DNA from: Porphyra umbilicalis
Taxonomy: Eukaryota > Rhodophyta > Bangiophyceae > Bangiales > Bangiaceae
Assembly (NCBI GenBank): GCA_002049455.2
Contig: KV918853.1
Span: 62,001-126,000, forward strand
Reading direction: 5' to 3'
DNA length: 64,000 nt
The position numbers and the translations under genes are program-made. Below are positions 1 to 11,161 of the stretch, in pieces. Each line of letters starts with the position of its first letter. The first letter of the stretch is position 1. The notes under the pieces were generated by a model. That model saw nothing but the letters and a program-made list of their open reading frames with translations, had not been told where the DNA came from and did no database searches.

Positions 1-149
1 GCGCGTTTAGGGTCCTCGTACCGGTCGCACGGCGGTGGCCGCCACGGTCAAGGTGCTTCGCGGGCGGAACCCTTTGCGAAAGGCAGCACTTGCGGGGGCC
101 GCCACCGCAGCGCGAACCACCCCGCGCGCCGTTATTCCCTGTGCGCTGC

Positions 150-1130
150 GGCGGTCACCGCCGCTCAACCCCAGGCACAACGGCGTCGGCCGTCAAAGTT
201 GTTACCCTACGGCGGCGGCCGCAGCCCCGCCACACAAAGCGCGGCGGAGGCCGCCGTACTTCTCGCCCACGGCGGCGGCCGCAGCCGTGCCACATCCCGC
301 GCCGCGGCGGCCGTCGTACGTGCTCCCTCATGACGTATCGTCCGCCGCCGTGCCAGACCGCGCGCGGAGGCGGCCGCCGTACTAGTCGCCTACCGCGGCG
401 GCCATAGCTGTGCCACAGCACGCGCCGTGGCCGCGGCCGTACATGTTCCCTTACGGCGGGGCGGCAGCCGCCGTGTACTACCATGCGTGGCGGCGGCATC
501 CCCGCGTGTTTCCTTACGGCAGCGGCCGCTACCGTGCCACACGATGCGTGGCCGTGGTCGCAGCACTTGTTCCCTAACGGCGGCGGCCGCCGCCGTGCCA
601 CACCATGCCCGGTGGCGGCCGCCGTTCTTGCTTCTTGCGGCGGCGGCCGCCGCCTCGCCACATCACGCGCGGCGGCGGCCGCCGCCCTCGCTTTCTTGAA
701 ACGGGGTGGCCGCCTCCGTGCCGTACCATGATCGATGGCGGCGGCCGCGCTTGCTTCCCTCCGGCGGCGTCCGCCGCCACGCAACACCGTGCAAGGCAGC
801 GGCCGCTGTACGTGTCCCCTGCGACGGCGGCCGCCGCCGCGACACATCACGCACGGCGGCGGCCGCCGTACTTGTCGCCTACGGCGGCGGCCGTCGTTTT
901 GCCACCTCACGAGCCGCGGCGGATGCTGTAAGTGTTCTCTTAGGGCGGAACGGCAGCCACAGTGTAGTACAATACGAGGCGGCGGCTGCCCCACGTGTTT
1001 CGTTCTGGCGGCGGTTGCTGCCGTGCCACATCATGCGCGGCCGCGACCGCCTTACGTTCTCCCTGAAGTCGGCGGCCGCCGCACCGCCACACCACGCGAG
1101 GCGGCTGCCGCCGTCCTTGTAGCCTACGGT
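150..1130. repeat. Degenerate minisatellite, about 60-bp unit
   Basis: About sixteen imperfect units, each made of a GGCGGCGGCCGC-like core, a spacer resembling GTGCCACA..CACGC, a second GGCGGCCGCCGTAC core and a short TTCCCT or TCGCCT spacer. Consecutive cores start near 209 and 269, a spacing of 60 bp, and later units drift by a few bases. Because 60 is a multiple of three and the cores are near-palindromic, open frames appear on both strands; these are by-products and not genes. Confidence 0.75.
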
Positions 1131-2145
1131 TGGGCGTTCGACTGGCGGTCACTACTGCCAGCCACCGTCACGTACCGCAGCCGGACCCCGCGCGGGGACC
1201 CACTTGTGCCCACCTGGTGGCGACAGCCAGCAGCCACCGCCTCATTGCGCAACCCCTTCCAAGTGGGGGCGGACGTGCGGAAAGCGTGCACTGACATCGC
1301 ACCCACACCCCAAAGGTACTCGGTGGCTGCCCCCTGCCCTCCACAGCGCCTCGCGCTCGCGCGTCACACTGCCTGATTCATGTCCTCCCCCCCCTCTCTC
1401 GCCTGGCCGTGGACGCAGGTCAGTCTCTGACAGCGCCCCCCACGCAAGCACGTGCCCGCTCTACCCTCGCACATCGACCCGCAAAAATATGATGCGCGAC
1501 ATAAAAACTGACCAATTAGAGACGTTTCATTGAGAATCATAAAGGGGCGTTGATCACTCAAGAAGGCGCCTCACGATGCTGATGCATGCCGCCAACAAGG
1601 TGTTGCAAACCGCCCAGCTTCCAGCTGGGCGCAACAGAGAGAACGCCCCTGGCCGTTCGAAGGAGGGGTGCGGCCACCAACACCGCCAGCCTCGCCAACG
1701 CGCGTTGCCAACTGCGCACACGCCACCACCACCACCACCCCCGCTACCGCCATCAGCCCGCCGCCGCAACCGGTCCACCGCAAGCTGTCGCCCCTCGCGG
1801 TGGCAGCCCTGCCCCTTGCTGCCCCCCCCCCCCTCTCCTGCAAGTGCGGCCACCTTTGCTTGCCACGCCCGACGTGGCACCAGCCGCGGCGGCGGCGGCG
1901 GCGGCGCCGCGTGCCGCGAAGCGGCCGCCACGGCCGCCGCGGCAACTGACAAGCACGCGCCTGGTGCGTTGTAGTCCGCCACACCGTCGCCCCGGCAACG
2001 TGACTGCCCATCGGAGTTTCCGCAGCGCATATCGATCGCCGGCACGCGCGAGGACGGGGGGTTCGGGACAGCGTGCCTGCACGAAATAAGGGGGACGCCG
2101 AGCTGCCTCTCACCGGTGTACGGGAGTGCACAGACAAGTCTTATA
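1131..2145. other. No gene recognised
   Basis: GC-rich sequence up to about 1470, then a short AT-richer stretch (about 1485-1560), then GC-rich sequence with CCACC runs. Open frames exist on both strands but none has a recognisable domain or a convincing start. Confidence 0.4.
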
Positions 2146-2149
2146 CGAA

Positions 2150-2192
2150 ATAACAAGAACCTGCCCGACGGGGGAGAAAACCTTCGTCTTTC
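2150..2192 (-). repeat. Diverged copy of the Harbinger end motif
   Basis: On the minus strand this reads GAAGGTTTTCTCCCCCGTCG followed by GGCAGGTTCTTG. It is a decayed match to the 43-bp inverted repeat at 28302-28344 and 29765-29807. It lies just past the 3' end of a SANT-like relic, the same place as in the 27-28 kb copy. That placement supports reading the motif as an element terminus. Confidence 0.45.
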
Positions 2193-2221
2193 TACGGTAC
2201 CACGCGGCATCACGGTCACAC

Positions 2222-3600
2222 TCAAACACAAACGCAAAGCGCAAATGACAGCAGCCTACAAAGCGGCACCGCGGAACAGATGGTCCGCGATCTCGAAAAC
2301 AGCAAGACAGAAACCAATACAATGGGATTGAGCATGTCGGCCTGCTCCTCTTCAGACTCACTGGACGAGCGCCCGCAGTTTCGGGAACAAGATTCGATGA
2401 GATCGCTGTCAAAGCCATCAAAGCTGCCGCCGTCGGAGACCAATTCGTCTGAGCCAGACTCCGGCGGCGGCGCGCGATGCTTGCGGCGCACCGAGGGCGG
2501 TGCGCTCCTTGCGCTCCCTGGTGCGACCACCACTTCAGCCGCGGCCGCCACGGTCGCTGCCGGTGAAGATCTCGCTGCCGACGGCGCCGCCGCCGGGATC
2601 GTCAAGTCAAAGGTCGTCTTCAATGGTGCGTCCATGGCGGCGGCGGCCTGCTTGCGCTTGGTCGACTGCGCGCGGAGGCCGCGTTTCTCGTGCACGTCCT
2701 TGGCGGCCGCCAACGCGGGAAGGACATGCACATCAGCGGCTAGATGCCACTGTCGCAGGCGCCGAAGGAGCGGCGGCGGCAATCAATGCACCCAGCGTGG
2801 AGTCGGCCGCCTTGCCTTCGCCAGCCGAGTCCGGCGGGGTCCTAGTCGTCTGCTCCACGGACGCTGGCGTCGCCGGTGGCGGCGTCGGTGGTGGCGGTGG
2901 TGGCGTCGGCAGCCGTTGCGGAGGCGGCACCGACGACGTCGTGACGCCGACGATGGTGACGTCGTCGCCCGCCGCGCCATCTCTTGTCTCCGAAATGTCT
3001 TCATTGGCGGTTTTATCCGGCGCGGGTACAGAGCCTACAAATTGGTCCTATTTTACCTCTCCCACTCCATCAGCGGCAGCCGACGCGTCGGACACCTGAC
3101 CAGGTGACGGGACCTTGATGCCCTCGTGGGCAAGTATATTCTTGGCTTGGTGCGCCCAAAACGCTGCACACGTGGGTGTTTCGCTCAGGAAAGGAAGGAT
3201 GAAGGCCATCATGGAGGTCCGCTGCGTCATTGCATCGCCCACATCCTCCAACGCGCTGGCAACGCGGCGGCCCCGCCGCCGTACGTTGGAACGGCCGCTG
3301 CCGCCATTGCTGCGGCACGCGCGTGCGCGGCAGCCGACCGCTTCTGCAGGGCGGCAAATTCGGCGGCCGCCGACTTGAAGCGATCTTGGTCTTTGAGCAC
3401 CTCCCAATACTGTGCCCATGGGCACGTCACCCGCTTGATGCGGCACTTGGTCCTATTTCCAGTGGCCACGTCATAGCCGTGGTCACCGCGGATGCGCCCA
3501 TACACGTTCTTGCCACAATACAGGTCCTCCGCGCAGTGGACGAAGTTAGCATGCGTCGTGATTCCCGTTGGCCTCGTCTTCCGCGCCTTTAGGCTGCAGC
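2222..3600 (-). pseudogene. Decayed Harbinger SANT/Myb-like accessory protein
   Basis: Minus-strand fragments match the intact protein at 27041-28243 in the same order. Around 3505-3370 the peptide YGRIRGDHGYDVATGNRTK, continuing to a WEVLKDQDRF motif, parallels IYDAIRADRNQDKVDDKTRK and WRVLRQSDKF. Around 3250-3130 the peptide MTQRTSMMAFILPFL, with an AKNILAHEGI motif, parallels the conserved C-terminal block that carries ITQKMLERAG. A Ser/Asp/Glu-rich tail follows near 2330-2470. The first two blocks lie in different frames, so at least one frameshift sits between about 3300 and 3240. The SANT domain itself is poorly preserved. The family is the DNA-binding partner of the PIF/Harbinger transposase. 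Confidence 0.6.
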
Positions 3601-4464
3601 TCGAAGCTCCCTGACATCAGCCACCATCTTCGCCCACTGCTTGCGTAGCGCGTCGAGTCCACGCTGGTCCTGCGCCGCCTTATCCCCCGAGTCCGCCTCG
3701 TTCCGCAGCAGGTGAATCCACGATGTGAGTACCCGTCCCCAATACTCCTTCCCCCACTAGTCCGTCCGCCGGATGGCGTTGTTCGCCTCAATGAGCTACG
3801 CCTTAATAAGTGCCATACTTTTCGCCACGACCAACGCGGGACCGCGCCCCATCGTTGTTGACGACCCCGCCGGCCGCAGTCTTGGAGACCTACTCAGCGG
3901 GAGCGCCCCCATGGCGGCACGACGCCGAATACCGTGGCGGTCTGCCACCGCTACAGCCCCGTGTCAGCTTCGTACAGGGAGGCCTGTCACCAGCACCGGA
4001 AGCAGGGAAATCACCGGCGCCTGGAACCGCCGGCGGCAGCACGTAGCTCCCAACAATGTGGGTCGCGGCCGCCGCCGCCGTGAGTGAGACTGCCACCTCC
4101 CTTGCCGCTGTCCGCTGGGCAATCTCCGGCGTGCGTTTGGCCGCGGCGGTGGTCACCGCCGCCTCTCGATAAAAGACCTGGGCGGTCGCTGACTCAACTG
4201 AGGAGTGGCCGCCGCCACCGCCGCCATAGTAGCGGCGGCAACCGCAGACTTAGCTGCATCTGCGGCAGCCACGCGTCGCTCCGCCACGAGACGCTCGGGG
4301 CTACGAGGGCTTGCAAGCCTTCGGTTCCTCACGGCGAGCTGCGCCCACTGCTTGCGGGGCGGTCACACCCCGAACGATGAGAACGAAGATGGGGGCGGAG
4401 ACGACCCGTCCGCAGATCCCGTAGCCGCTCCACCACTACCCTCAGCTCCATCGGCGGGCTTGCC
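3601..4464. other. No gene recognised
   Basis: GC-rich sequence upstream of the Harbinger relic. It may hold more of the same element, but I could match nothing in it to the intact copy at 25.9-28.2 kb. Confidence 0.35.
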
Positions 4465-5030
4465 GGTGGAGCGCCGGGCAGCGCGCCGCCGCTCGACCTC
4501 GGCGGGCTCGTCGGCCGGTTCAGGGGCGGCGCGCCGCCGCTCTACCTCGGCGGGCTTGATTGACGCCGGTCGCCAGGCGGCGCGCAGCTCGACCTCGGCG
4601 GGTTCAACGGCGGGTTGGGGGGCGGCGCGCCGCAGCTCGACCTCGGCGGGCTTGATGGCCGGTTGCCGGGCGGCGCGCCGCCCCTCGACCTCGATGGCCT
4701 TGACCGCGGGGTGATCTTAAAGGCCGGTGCCCGACCTCGGCGGGCTCTGTGGTCGACAGGTGGGCGGCGCACCACCGCCCCGCCTACCCGGACTGCACGG
4801 TCGCCGCTCCGGCAGTACACCACCGCCCCACCTCGGCGGGCTCGGCTGCGGTTGGTCGAGTGGCGCGCCGCTGCCCCACCTCGGTGGGCTCGGCTGCCGA
4901 TGATCGAGCGGCGCGCCGCCGCCCCACCCCGGCTGGCTCGGCGGCCGCCGGTCAAGCGGCGCGCCGCGGCTCCGCCTGGGCGGGCTCGGTGGTCGGCACC
5001 CCTCACATGGGGGCGCCGTGTGCAAATAAA
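4465..5030. repeat. Minisatellite, roughly 45-55-bp units
   Basis: About eleven imperfect units built on GCGCGCCGCCGCTCGACCTC followed by GGCGGGCT. The first half keeps the core closely; after about 4735 the core becomes ACCTCGGCGGGCTCGG with a GGCGCGCCGC partner. Several frames stay open across the array, so long ORFs here are repeat artefacts. Confidence 0.7.
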
Positions 5031-5462
5031 CTTTAAGGGGTGGGGATGAGCCAAGCGGGCAGCCGACACGGGCAGTCAAGGCGCCATGAAGATCCCGCCC
5101 GACGTGGTCGGCGCGTGCCCCGGCCGGCGCAGCGCGGTCCCGGTACCCTACGGTCCCATTGGTACGCAGAGGGGTCTCGCCCCGACGGGCGTCACCCACT
5201 CGGACACGCGTCGCCGTGCGCGGATGGCAAACAAAGGCCCCGCCGCTGCGCTCAATGCAGACCCCTCCCCACTGCCACTCCACCGTCGTCGACAACCAAA
5301 CCCTTCACCCGCAATTGCCTCTTCGCCAAAGCCGCCATCCCCACCTCCCCTTGGGCGCCTCCCTCGTCGATGGTACGCCCTGATGCCGACGCCGCCCCAT
5401 TGCCAAGCCGCACAAGCGGCCGACCGAGCGGCTGCCGTCCCCCCGCCCGTCCGCCGCCCGCC

Positions 5463-5975
5463 ATGGCCATGCAACGCACCCTGCTATCCACTGCCACGGT
5501 GGCGTGCCTCCTGGTCCTGGCCGCCGTTGCCGCATACGCTGTTGTCGCACATGGACGAACGTACATGGGCAGCGGGCTCCCCTCCCGGAACGGGCCCAAC
5601 AGCCTGGAACTGCAGAGACGCGCTCCCGGTACATCCGTCCTCTCAAGACTCCCGCACTCCGACTGTTGCAGTAGAGTTCCAAACCGGCCTCTACGACCCC
5701 GCAGAGACCGATCTGGAACTCTCTCGCAACACTTGGCGAACTGTATTTTTCAGAGAGCGGCTGTAAGAATGTGTGTCTTTCCTGTCGCAGATGACAGCCT
5801 GAGCGGAGGGCCAGCTATGATCGGTTTTGTGTGGATTGACAAGGCCGTGGCAGACATGCGAGTGGGAATAGAGGGGTGGACGGGGCACAGCGAGCCCAGC
5901 TATTCTCATTGTGAGAAACTGGGTGGCACGTGTAAACCAAACAGAGGTAGCTTCGTCGGGAGTCGGCCGTACTGA
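5463..5975 (+). CDS. Possible small secreted protein or first exon
   Basis: An ORF of 170 residues opens with a good signal-peptide shape: MAMQR, then a hydrophobic stretch ending LVLAAVAAYAVVA, then HGRTY. The frame is open further upstream, but this is the first ATG that gives a sensible N-terminus. The rest is Arg/Ser/Pro-rich and then Cys-containing, with no domain I recognise. A second frame across 5640-5766 also reads like ordinary protein, so an intron or a frame change may exist. Only the leader is suggestive. Confidence 0.3.
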   Translation: MAMQRTLLSTATVACLLVLAAVAAYAVVAHGRTYMGSGLPSRNGPNSLELQRRAPGTSVLSRLPHSDCCSRVPNRPLRPRRDRSGTLSQHLANCIFQRAAVRMCVFPVADDSLSGGPAMIGFVWIDKAVADMRVGIEGWTGHSEPSYSHCEKLGGTCKPNRGSFVGSRPY

Positions 5976-6714
5976 AGTGAGTGTGAAGAACAAGCGCGGC
6001 ACGACGAGCCGACCAGGCGTAGTCCCCCATCGTATTTATGCGGAAGGCGAGTTAAAGTCTAGGATGATACTTTGCTCTTGAGAGAACTTAGATTCTCTCA
6101 TAAGCAACCCCCGTCCGGTGCCTGGAAACGGGGTTTCACGCAAACGCCCATACACACGTGAATCTAGGGCAACTGGGAATCGTCCCCTGGGAGTCCCAGG
6201 CCGAACGTAGATTTTCACGTTAGGATTTTGACACGTGTCTCACGCCCAACACTGCGAGATTCGGGTGCAGCCCAATCACCAGATGCCAGCTGCGGCCAAC
6301 CACTTGTCGCTACTGCCTTGTCGCAGCCCCTTCCCGCGCGTCTTGAGCGCGGGCCCCCAGGCGCACTGGCATGAGCACCGCCAAAGCAACCCCGACAGTG
6401 ACCACCGCAGCTATGTGGTGACTGCTACAGCAGCACGGCTACGGCCAAAACGCTGGGCGTAGACGCCGGCACGGCGCGCCCGGCACAGTGGCAGTGACGG
6501 GCACGACCGCTGGCTGGCGCTGGCGCCAGGCCGCACCAGTGGCCGGCGACGCGCGGGCGAGCGAGGGAGCCCCGCCCAGTGCAAGCATTAGAGAAGAAAC
6601 GCTGGTACGCATCCGCAGACTTGGCCACCTGCTGCACACACGCACGGGCGGCGGCACCGTCCAGCCGCCGCCCCAGGCCCTTCCCTTTCCGCTCCCACAC
6701 GGGCGTCACCCCCC
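5976..6714. other. 3' flank of the makorin-like gene, no gene seen
   Basis: Mixed-composition sequence. A frame continuing from the makorin-like gene stays open to 6425, but its translation after the Gly-rich tract looks unlike protein. I see no RNA gene here. Confidence 0.4.
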
Positions 6715-8685
6715 CTACCCTCCACCGCCGCCGCCAAAGCCACCGCCACCGCCCCCCCCCCCCCCCCCCCCCCTCCCCTCCGCTTCTTCCCCCCCCCCCC
6801 TTGGCGCGCTTGACGACCCAAAAGTCGCCGACGCTCAACCCCCGCCGCCCCGTCACGACGCCCTCCCCGTCGACAACCACCTCCCGCCCGTCGGCGGCGA
6901 CGGGCACGCCCTCCCGGTCAACGTGCGCGTACAAGCAGCTCGTCACCCCAAACGGGCACACGCCCTCCCCAAACCGAAAGTGCATGCACGGCACGCGCTT
7001 GAGTTTGGCCTTGTACCGCGCCGTCGCCGCCGCCTTCTCCGCGCCCGTGCGGGGGTACGTGTCGGACGGGACGACGAGGAAGGATTCGACGCCACACACG
7101 GTGCACCCGCGGACCGCCTCCCGCGCGCCCGCCGCCGCCACCGTGGCGCGCACGGAGCGCACGCACTCGAGGCAAAAGACGTGGTCACACTCGGTGAGCA
7201 GCCCAAAGCGCCGCCCGCGGCCGCGCACCGAGTCGTGGCAGAGGGCACAGATGAGCGCCGCTTGCGCGGCCTCGTCGGCGGGGGTGAAGGCGGGCCCGAG
7301 GCTGCCGCCGCCGCCACCGCCTAGGCCGCCACCACCACCACCACCGTGCAGCCGCGGGGAGCCCGCTGGCGGGCCTGGTGCCACCGCCGACGGGGGCGTC
7401 GACACCTCTGACGGGGACAACCACCCGCACGCAAGCAGGTGGCGCTCCGCCTCTGCTCCGTCGGTCGGGTGCACCGCATTCTCCCCACATACGGGACACG
7501 GCACGCCGTGCGTGTAGCGGCAGCCGTCCCCATAGCGACAGTTGCCCGCCAGGTGAAAGCGACACAGGGGCGGCGGCCGCCCCGTCGGGTGGAACGGCGC
7601 CGACCCACCGCCGCCAGCCCCGCCGACGCCGCCGACGCTGCCATTGACGGCGGCGCCCGCCCCCCCCGGCGTAAAGGCCGCCGCCGCGGCCGTGAGGCGG
7701 TGGTGCGCCGCCCGGTCCGACGGCGCGTGGCTCGTGTACAAGCCGCGGGTGCCGCCCCCACCGAGCGTCGCGGCGCCAAAGCGGGCGGCGAGGGCGTCGG
7801 GGGTGTCGACCCCACCGCCCCCCCTCAACGGCGAGCCAATGCCAAACGCGCCGCCGCCGCCGCCGCCGCCACCGCCCGGTGGGGTGCCCACCGGCAACGC
7901 GCCCGCGGCGGGGAGCCCCCCCACCCCCGGCAGCAGCGGCGCAAACGGCGCCGCCGCCGCCCACGGGTTGACGGGCAAGCCGCCACCACCGCCGCCACCG
8001 CCGCCGGGGGTGGGAATGTCCCACCCACCACCGTGGAGCCCCCCCCCCCCCCCCCCCCCCCCCCCGCCAGCGGGTCGACCAAAAGAGCCGCCGCGCCCCC
8101 CCGCGTCGGCCCCGACCTTGGCCTCCCCAATGGCCCCGTGTTTGCCGCCTCCCCGGGAGCCCCGCAGGGGCACCCCCCCCACGTCGTCACCCTCCTCTGC
8201 GGGCCGCCCGCGCCCCGCCAGCGGCACGTACGCTTCCCCGCCGAGGTGCCCCGCGAGCCCCCCCGTCGGGAGGGAGGAGGAGAGCAGCGACGGGGCGGCG
8301 CGGGGCGGCGGCGGCGGCGACGGCACGCCGACCGCCGACGCAAAAGCGCCGGCATAGGCGCTGGCAAAATCCACATACCCGCCGCCGGTCGCGGCGGCCG
8401 CCTCCACGCCCGGCTGGTCGGGGGCGCCCCCCCCCCCCCCGCCGGGAGCGCATAGTCGGCCGCCCGCGGGCGCACCATGGGCCCGTCTGGGCCGGGTGCG
8501 GGCGCCGGCGCCGGCCGCAGGTGGTCGGGCAGCTCGTGGAGGTAGCGGCACTCGTCGCCCGCCGTGCACGTGCCGGCCGCGTAGAAGCGGCAGCGCGTCG
8601 GCACGACCGTCGGCGTGGCGCCCGTCACGACCGCGTACGCCGCGTCGCCAGCAGCGGCGATGGACGGCACATGGCGGATGGGCAT
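6715..8685 (-). CDS. MKRN: Makorin-type CCCH/RING E3 ubiquitin ligase
   Basis: Zinc-binding modules follow the makorin order: a CCCH finger (CRFYAAGTCTAGDECRYLH, about 8600-8540), a long Gly/Pro/Ala-rich linker, a second CCCH (CRFHLAGNCRYGDGCRYTH, about 7565-7505), a makorin-type Cys-His segment (PCPVCGENAVHP), a RING finger (CALCHDSV, then CDHVFCLECV, then CTVCG, about 7245-7090), and a last CCCH (PCMHFRFGEGVCPFG.., about 6990-6920). Makorins are E3 ligases that bind RNA through the CCCH fingers. I start at the ATG of MPIRHVPSI. The first finger is in a different frame from the rest; the frames meet at a run of 14 C (8427-8440). The end is uncertain: one frame closes neatly after a Gly-rich tail at 6715, while the main frame runs on to 6425. 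The linker of roughly 300 residues is unusually long for the family. Confidence 0.8.
8039..8065. repeat. Run of 27 C inside the makorin-like gene
   Basis: Twenty-seven consecutive C on the plus strand, encoding nine Gly on the minus strand. The length is a multiple of three, so the frame is kept. A nearby run of 14 C (8427-8440) is where the frame appears to change. Confidence 0.9.
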
Positions 8686-10512
8686 GGTGCCGCTGCCGCC
8701 GCCGCGGGTGGGGGGGGAGCCGACGGCAGTGAGGGAGGGAAGAGCGGGGACAACGCCGCGGAGAAGAGGGACGGCGGGCGTTCGTGTAGGGCAGCAGCGG
8801 ACGAGCACCGCGACGGCCAACGTGCGTGGCGCACGGCGCCAAGGGACGGCGGCGACGCGCCCGCCCGGGACGGCCCGCCCTCCCCGACGGGCGGGCGCGG
8901 CGGCAGCACGGCGCCGCCCGTCCACCCACAAACCGGCGCCGCGAGGCGGGTGGCGGCGTCGCGCACGCGGGCGGCCGCGCCACGCCGGCACGGGCGCGCC
9001 ACCCCGCCGCCGGGCCACGCGCAGGGGCGCGGTACGAGCGCGTCACCCGCGAGGGGGTGGGGGCCCCAACGGTGACGCGGTGGCCGTCGCATGGCCGGTC
9101 TGCGATCCTCAACTGGTGTTGGTGCAAAAACGCAGTTTGAGCAAATGCGGAAGGTGCTTCTTTTTTTATGAACCTACTTTTCACCAAGCATTTTGTGATC
9201 GCACGTCCGGATGTGAACGGGCGCGGCTGAACAGAGATACACCAAAAATGGGAGAATAGCCACTGTGAGGTCCCGCCACGACATGCCCCGTTTTTACGAG
9301 GCACGTACCGAGGGAGTAAGGAATACACCGCAGCAGGCTTCCTGCCACGGCGCCTCACCAAGAAGCGATGACTTGTAACGTGAATAGAGACGTGAGGCCA
9401 CATCAACAGTGTACGTGGAGGATTGCTACAACATTACTCTATTGGGTGATTTCCGTACAAAATCCGTTTGCTAATTGGCTGGCTGTCAGAATGACGATGG
9501 AGATATGTCGCGCTGACATGTTGTGGGTGGAGTATTGTGGTTCTGACCCGCAAAGGGCACTGAAAAAGCACACATTGTGGTACGGCGACTCCACCAGATT
9601 CTCCGATCAAAACCGCTTGATGCGTCAGACGCCAGCAAACCAGAGGCGGCGCACGCTTCAAAGTGGTCCCCCATGGGTGCGGGCGCACACGTCACGCCCC
9701 CCACCGGGCCCGATCAATTCACCGCGATCGCACGACGCGGTCGGGGCTCGCCGGGGAATTGGAACAGGTTGTGGCGTCCCCCGCTGCCGTTTTGCCGCCC
9801 CGCCCCCGCGGCGGGGCGGGGCGGGCGCCCTCGGGCCCCCGCCGCCCGCGCCGTGTCAGTCGGGCGCCGCCCGCGGTGGCGGGGCCGCGCCCGCCGGGCT
9901 CGGGGGGCTCGGCGCCGCCCCGCTGCCCGTGGATCAATGACCGCGGTGCGGCTGCGCGGCGGCGGCGGGGGGTCCCCGCACCCCCGCCCCCGTCGGCCGT
10001 ACAGGTCGTGTCGGCGGCGCGGCGGGGGGAGCGGCGGGTCGCACCCCCCCCCCCCCCCCCCCCTCCTCTGGCCTCCCCCGCCCGACCCGCCCCCCACAGC
10101 CGACGCCCCCGGCGGTGCCGACGGGCGCGGCGTGGCGCTTGGGGCGGCCGCACCGCGGCGGCGGCCGCGCCGCCGCCGCCCCGCGCGCCCCGCGGCGGCG
10201 GCGGACGGGGCCCCCCGTCGGCCGTCGGCGGGCGCCCCCAACCGCCCCCGGCGCGCCCCCCCGCCCGCCCGACACGGCCGCCAGGGTCCCCGCCCCACCG
10301 CCCCCGGCGGCGGGCGGAGCGACCCCGACCGCCCGTGGCGGCGGCACCGCGCCCTCCCCCCCCCCCTTACCCCCCCGCCGACGGCCGCCGCCCGGCCCGC
10401 ACCGCCACGGACGTGCCGGCATCCGCGTCGCCGGCCTCTTGACCCGCGGCGCCTCTGGCGCGGGCGTCCCGTCCCTGCTCCTTTGCACCCCCCCCCCCCC
10501 CCCCCCCGCACC
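8686..10512. other. Divergent intergenic region between the makorin-like and GT61 genes
   Basis: 8686-9080 and 9780-10500 are very GC-rich with open frames in all directions. 9100-9660 is AT-richer and is the likely shared promoter region. No protein family or RNA gene is recognisable. C runs occur near 10048 and 10489. Confidence 0.4.
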
Positions 10513-10637
10513 ATGCGCCTTCGGCTGGCCATGCCCGCCGCCGTGAGCGGCGGCCACCCCACCCCCACCGCCGGCGGCGGCACCGGCACTGGCGGCGGCG
10601 CTGGCACGGGCCGCCGCCGCCGCTTCCCCGTCCCCAC

Positions 10638-10673
<36 letters not shown>

Positions 10674-11127
10674 GGTCCTCCCCGGCGGGGGTAAACCCCC
10701 CCCCCACCCCGCGGGCGTGCGGCGGCGGCGGTCGCCGCCGCCGCCGCGGCGCGCCCCCGCACCGCCGCCGCGCTGGCGGTTGGGGCGGCGGCGCTCGCCG
10801 CCGCCGCCGCAACGGCGGTCGTGCGGGGCGGTGGCGCCGCCGCCGCCGCCGCGTCCCTCACCGCGGGCGTCGGTGGGAGCCTCACGGGGCTCCCGTGGCC
10901 GGCGGCGGCGGGGGGGGGGGGGGGGGGTGGGCACCCCCGCCGGCTGGCGCGCGTCCCTCGAGGGCACCCTCCACCGCCGCCTCCCGGGGGTGGTGGGGGT
11001 CGCCCACGCGCCGCCGTCGGCGCCCGCCGACGCGCCGCCGTCGCGGTTGGGCTCCGCCTCGGCGTTGGAGGCGGCAGACGCAGAGGCCCCCGCGCCGCGC
11101 GAGGCGGCAGACGCGGGAGCGGCGGCA

Positions 11128-11161
<34 letters not shown>

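Noticed and set aside
2110-2421. 103-codon minus-strand ORF
   Set aside because: It is an out-of-frame reading of the Harbinger relic and its end motif.
9714-10967. Minus-strand ORF of 417 codons opposite the GT61 stem region
   Set aside because: Arg/Gly/Pro-only composition mirrors the plus strand; GC shadow.
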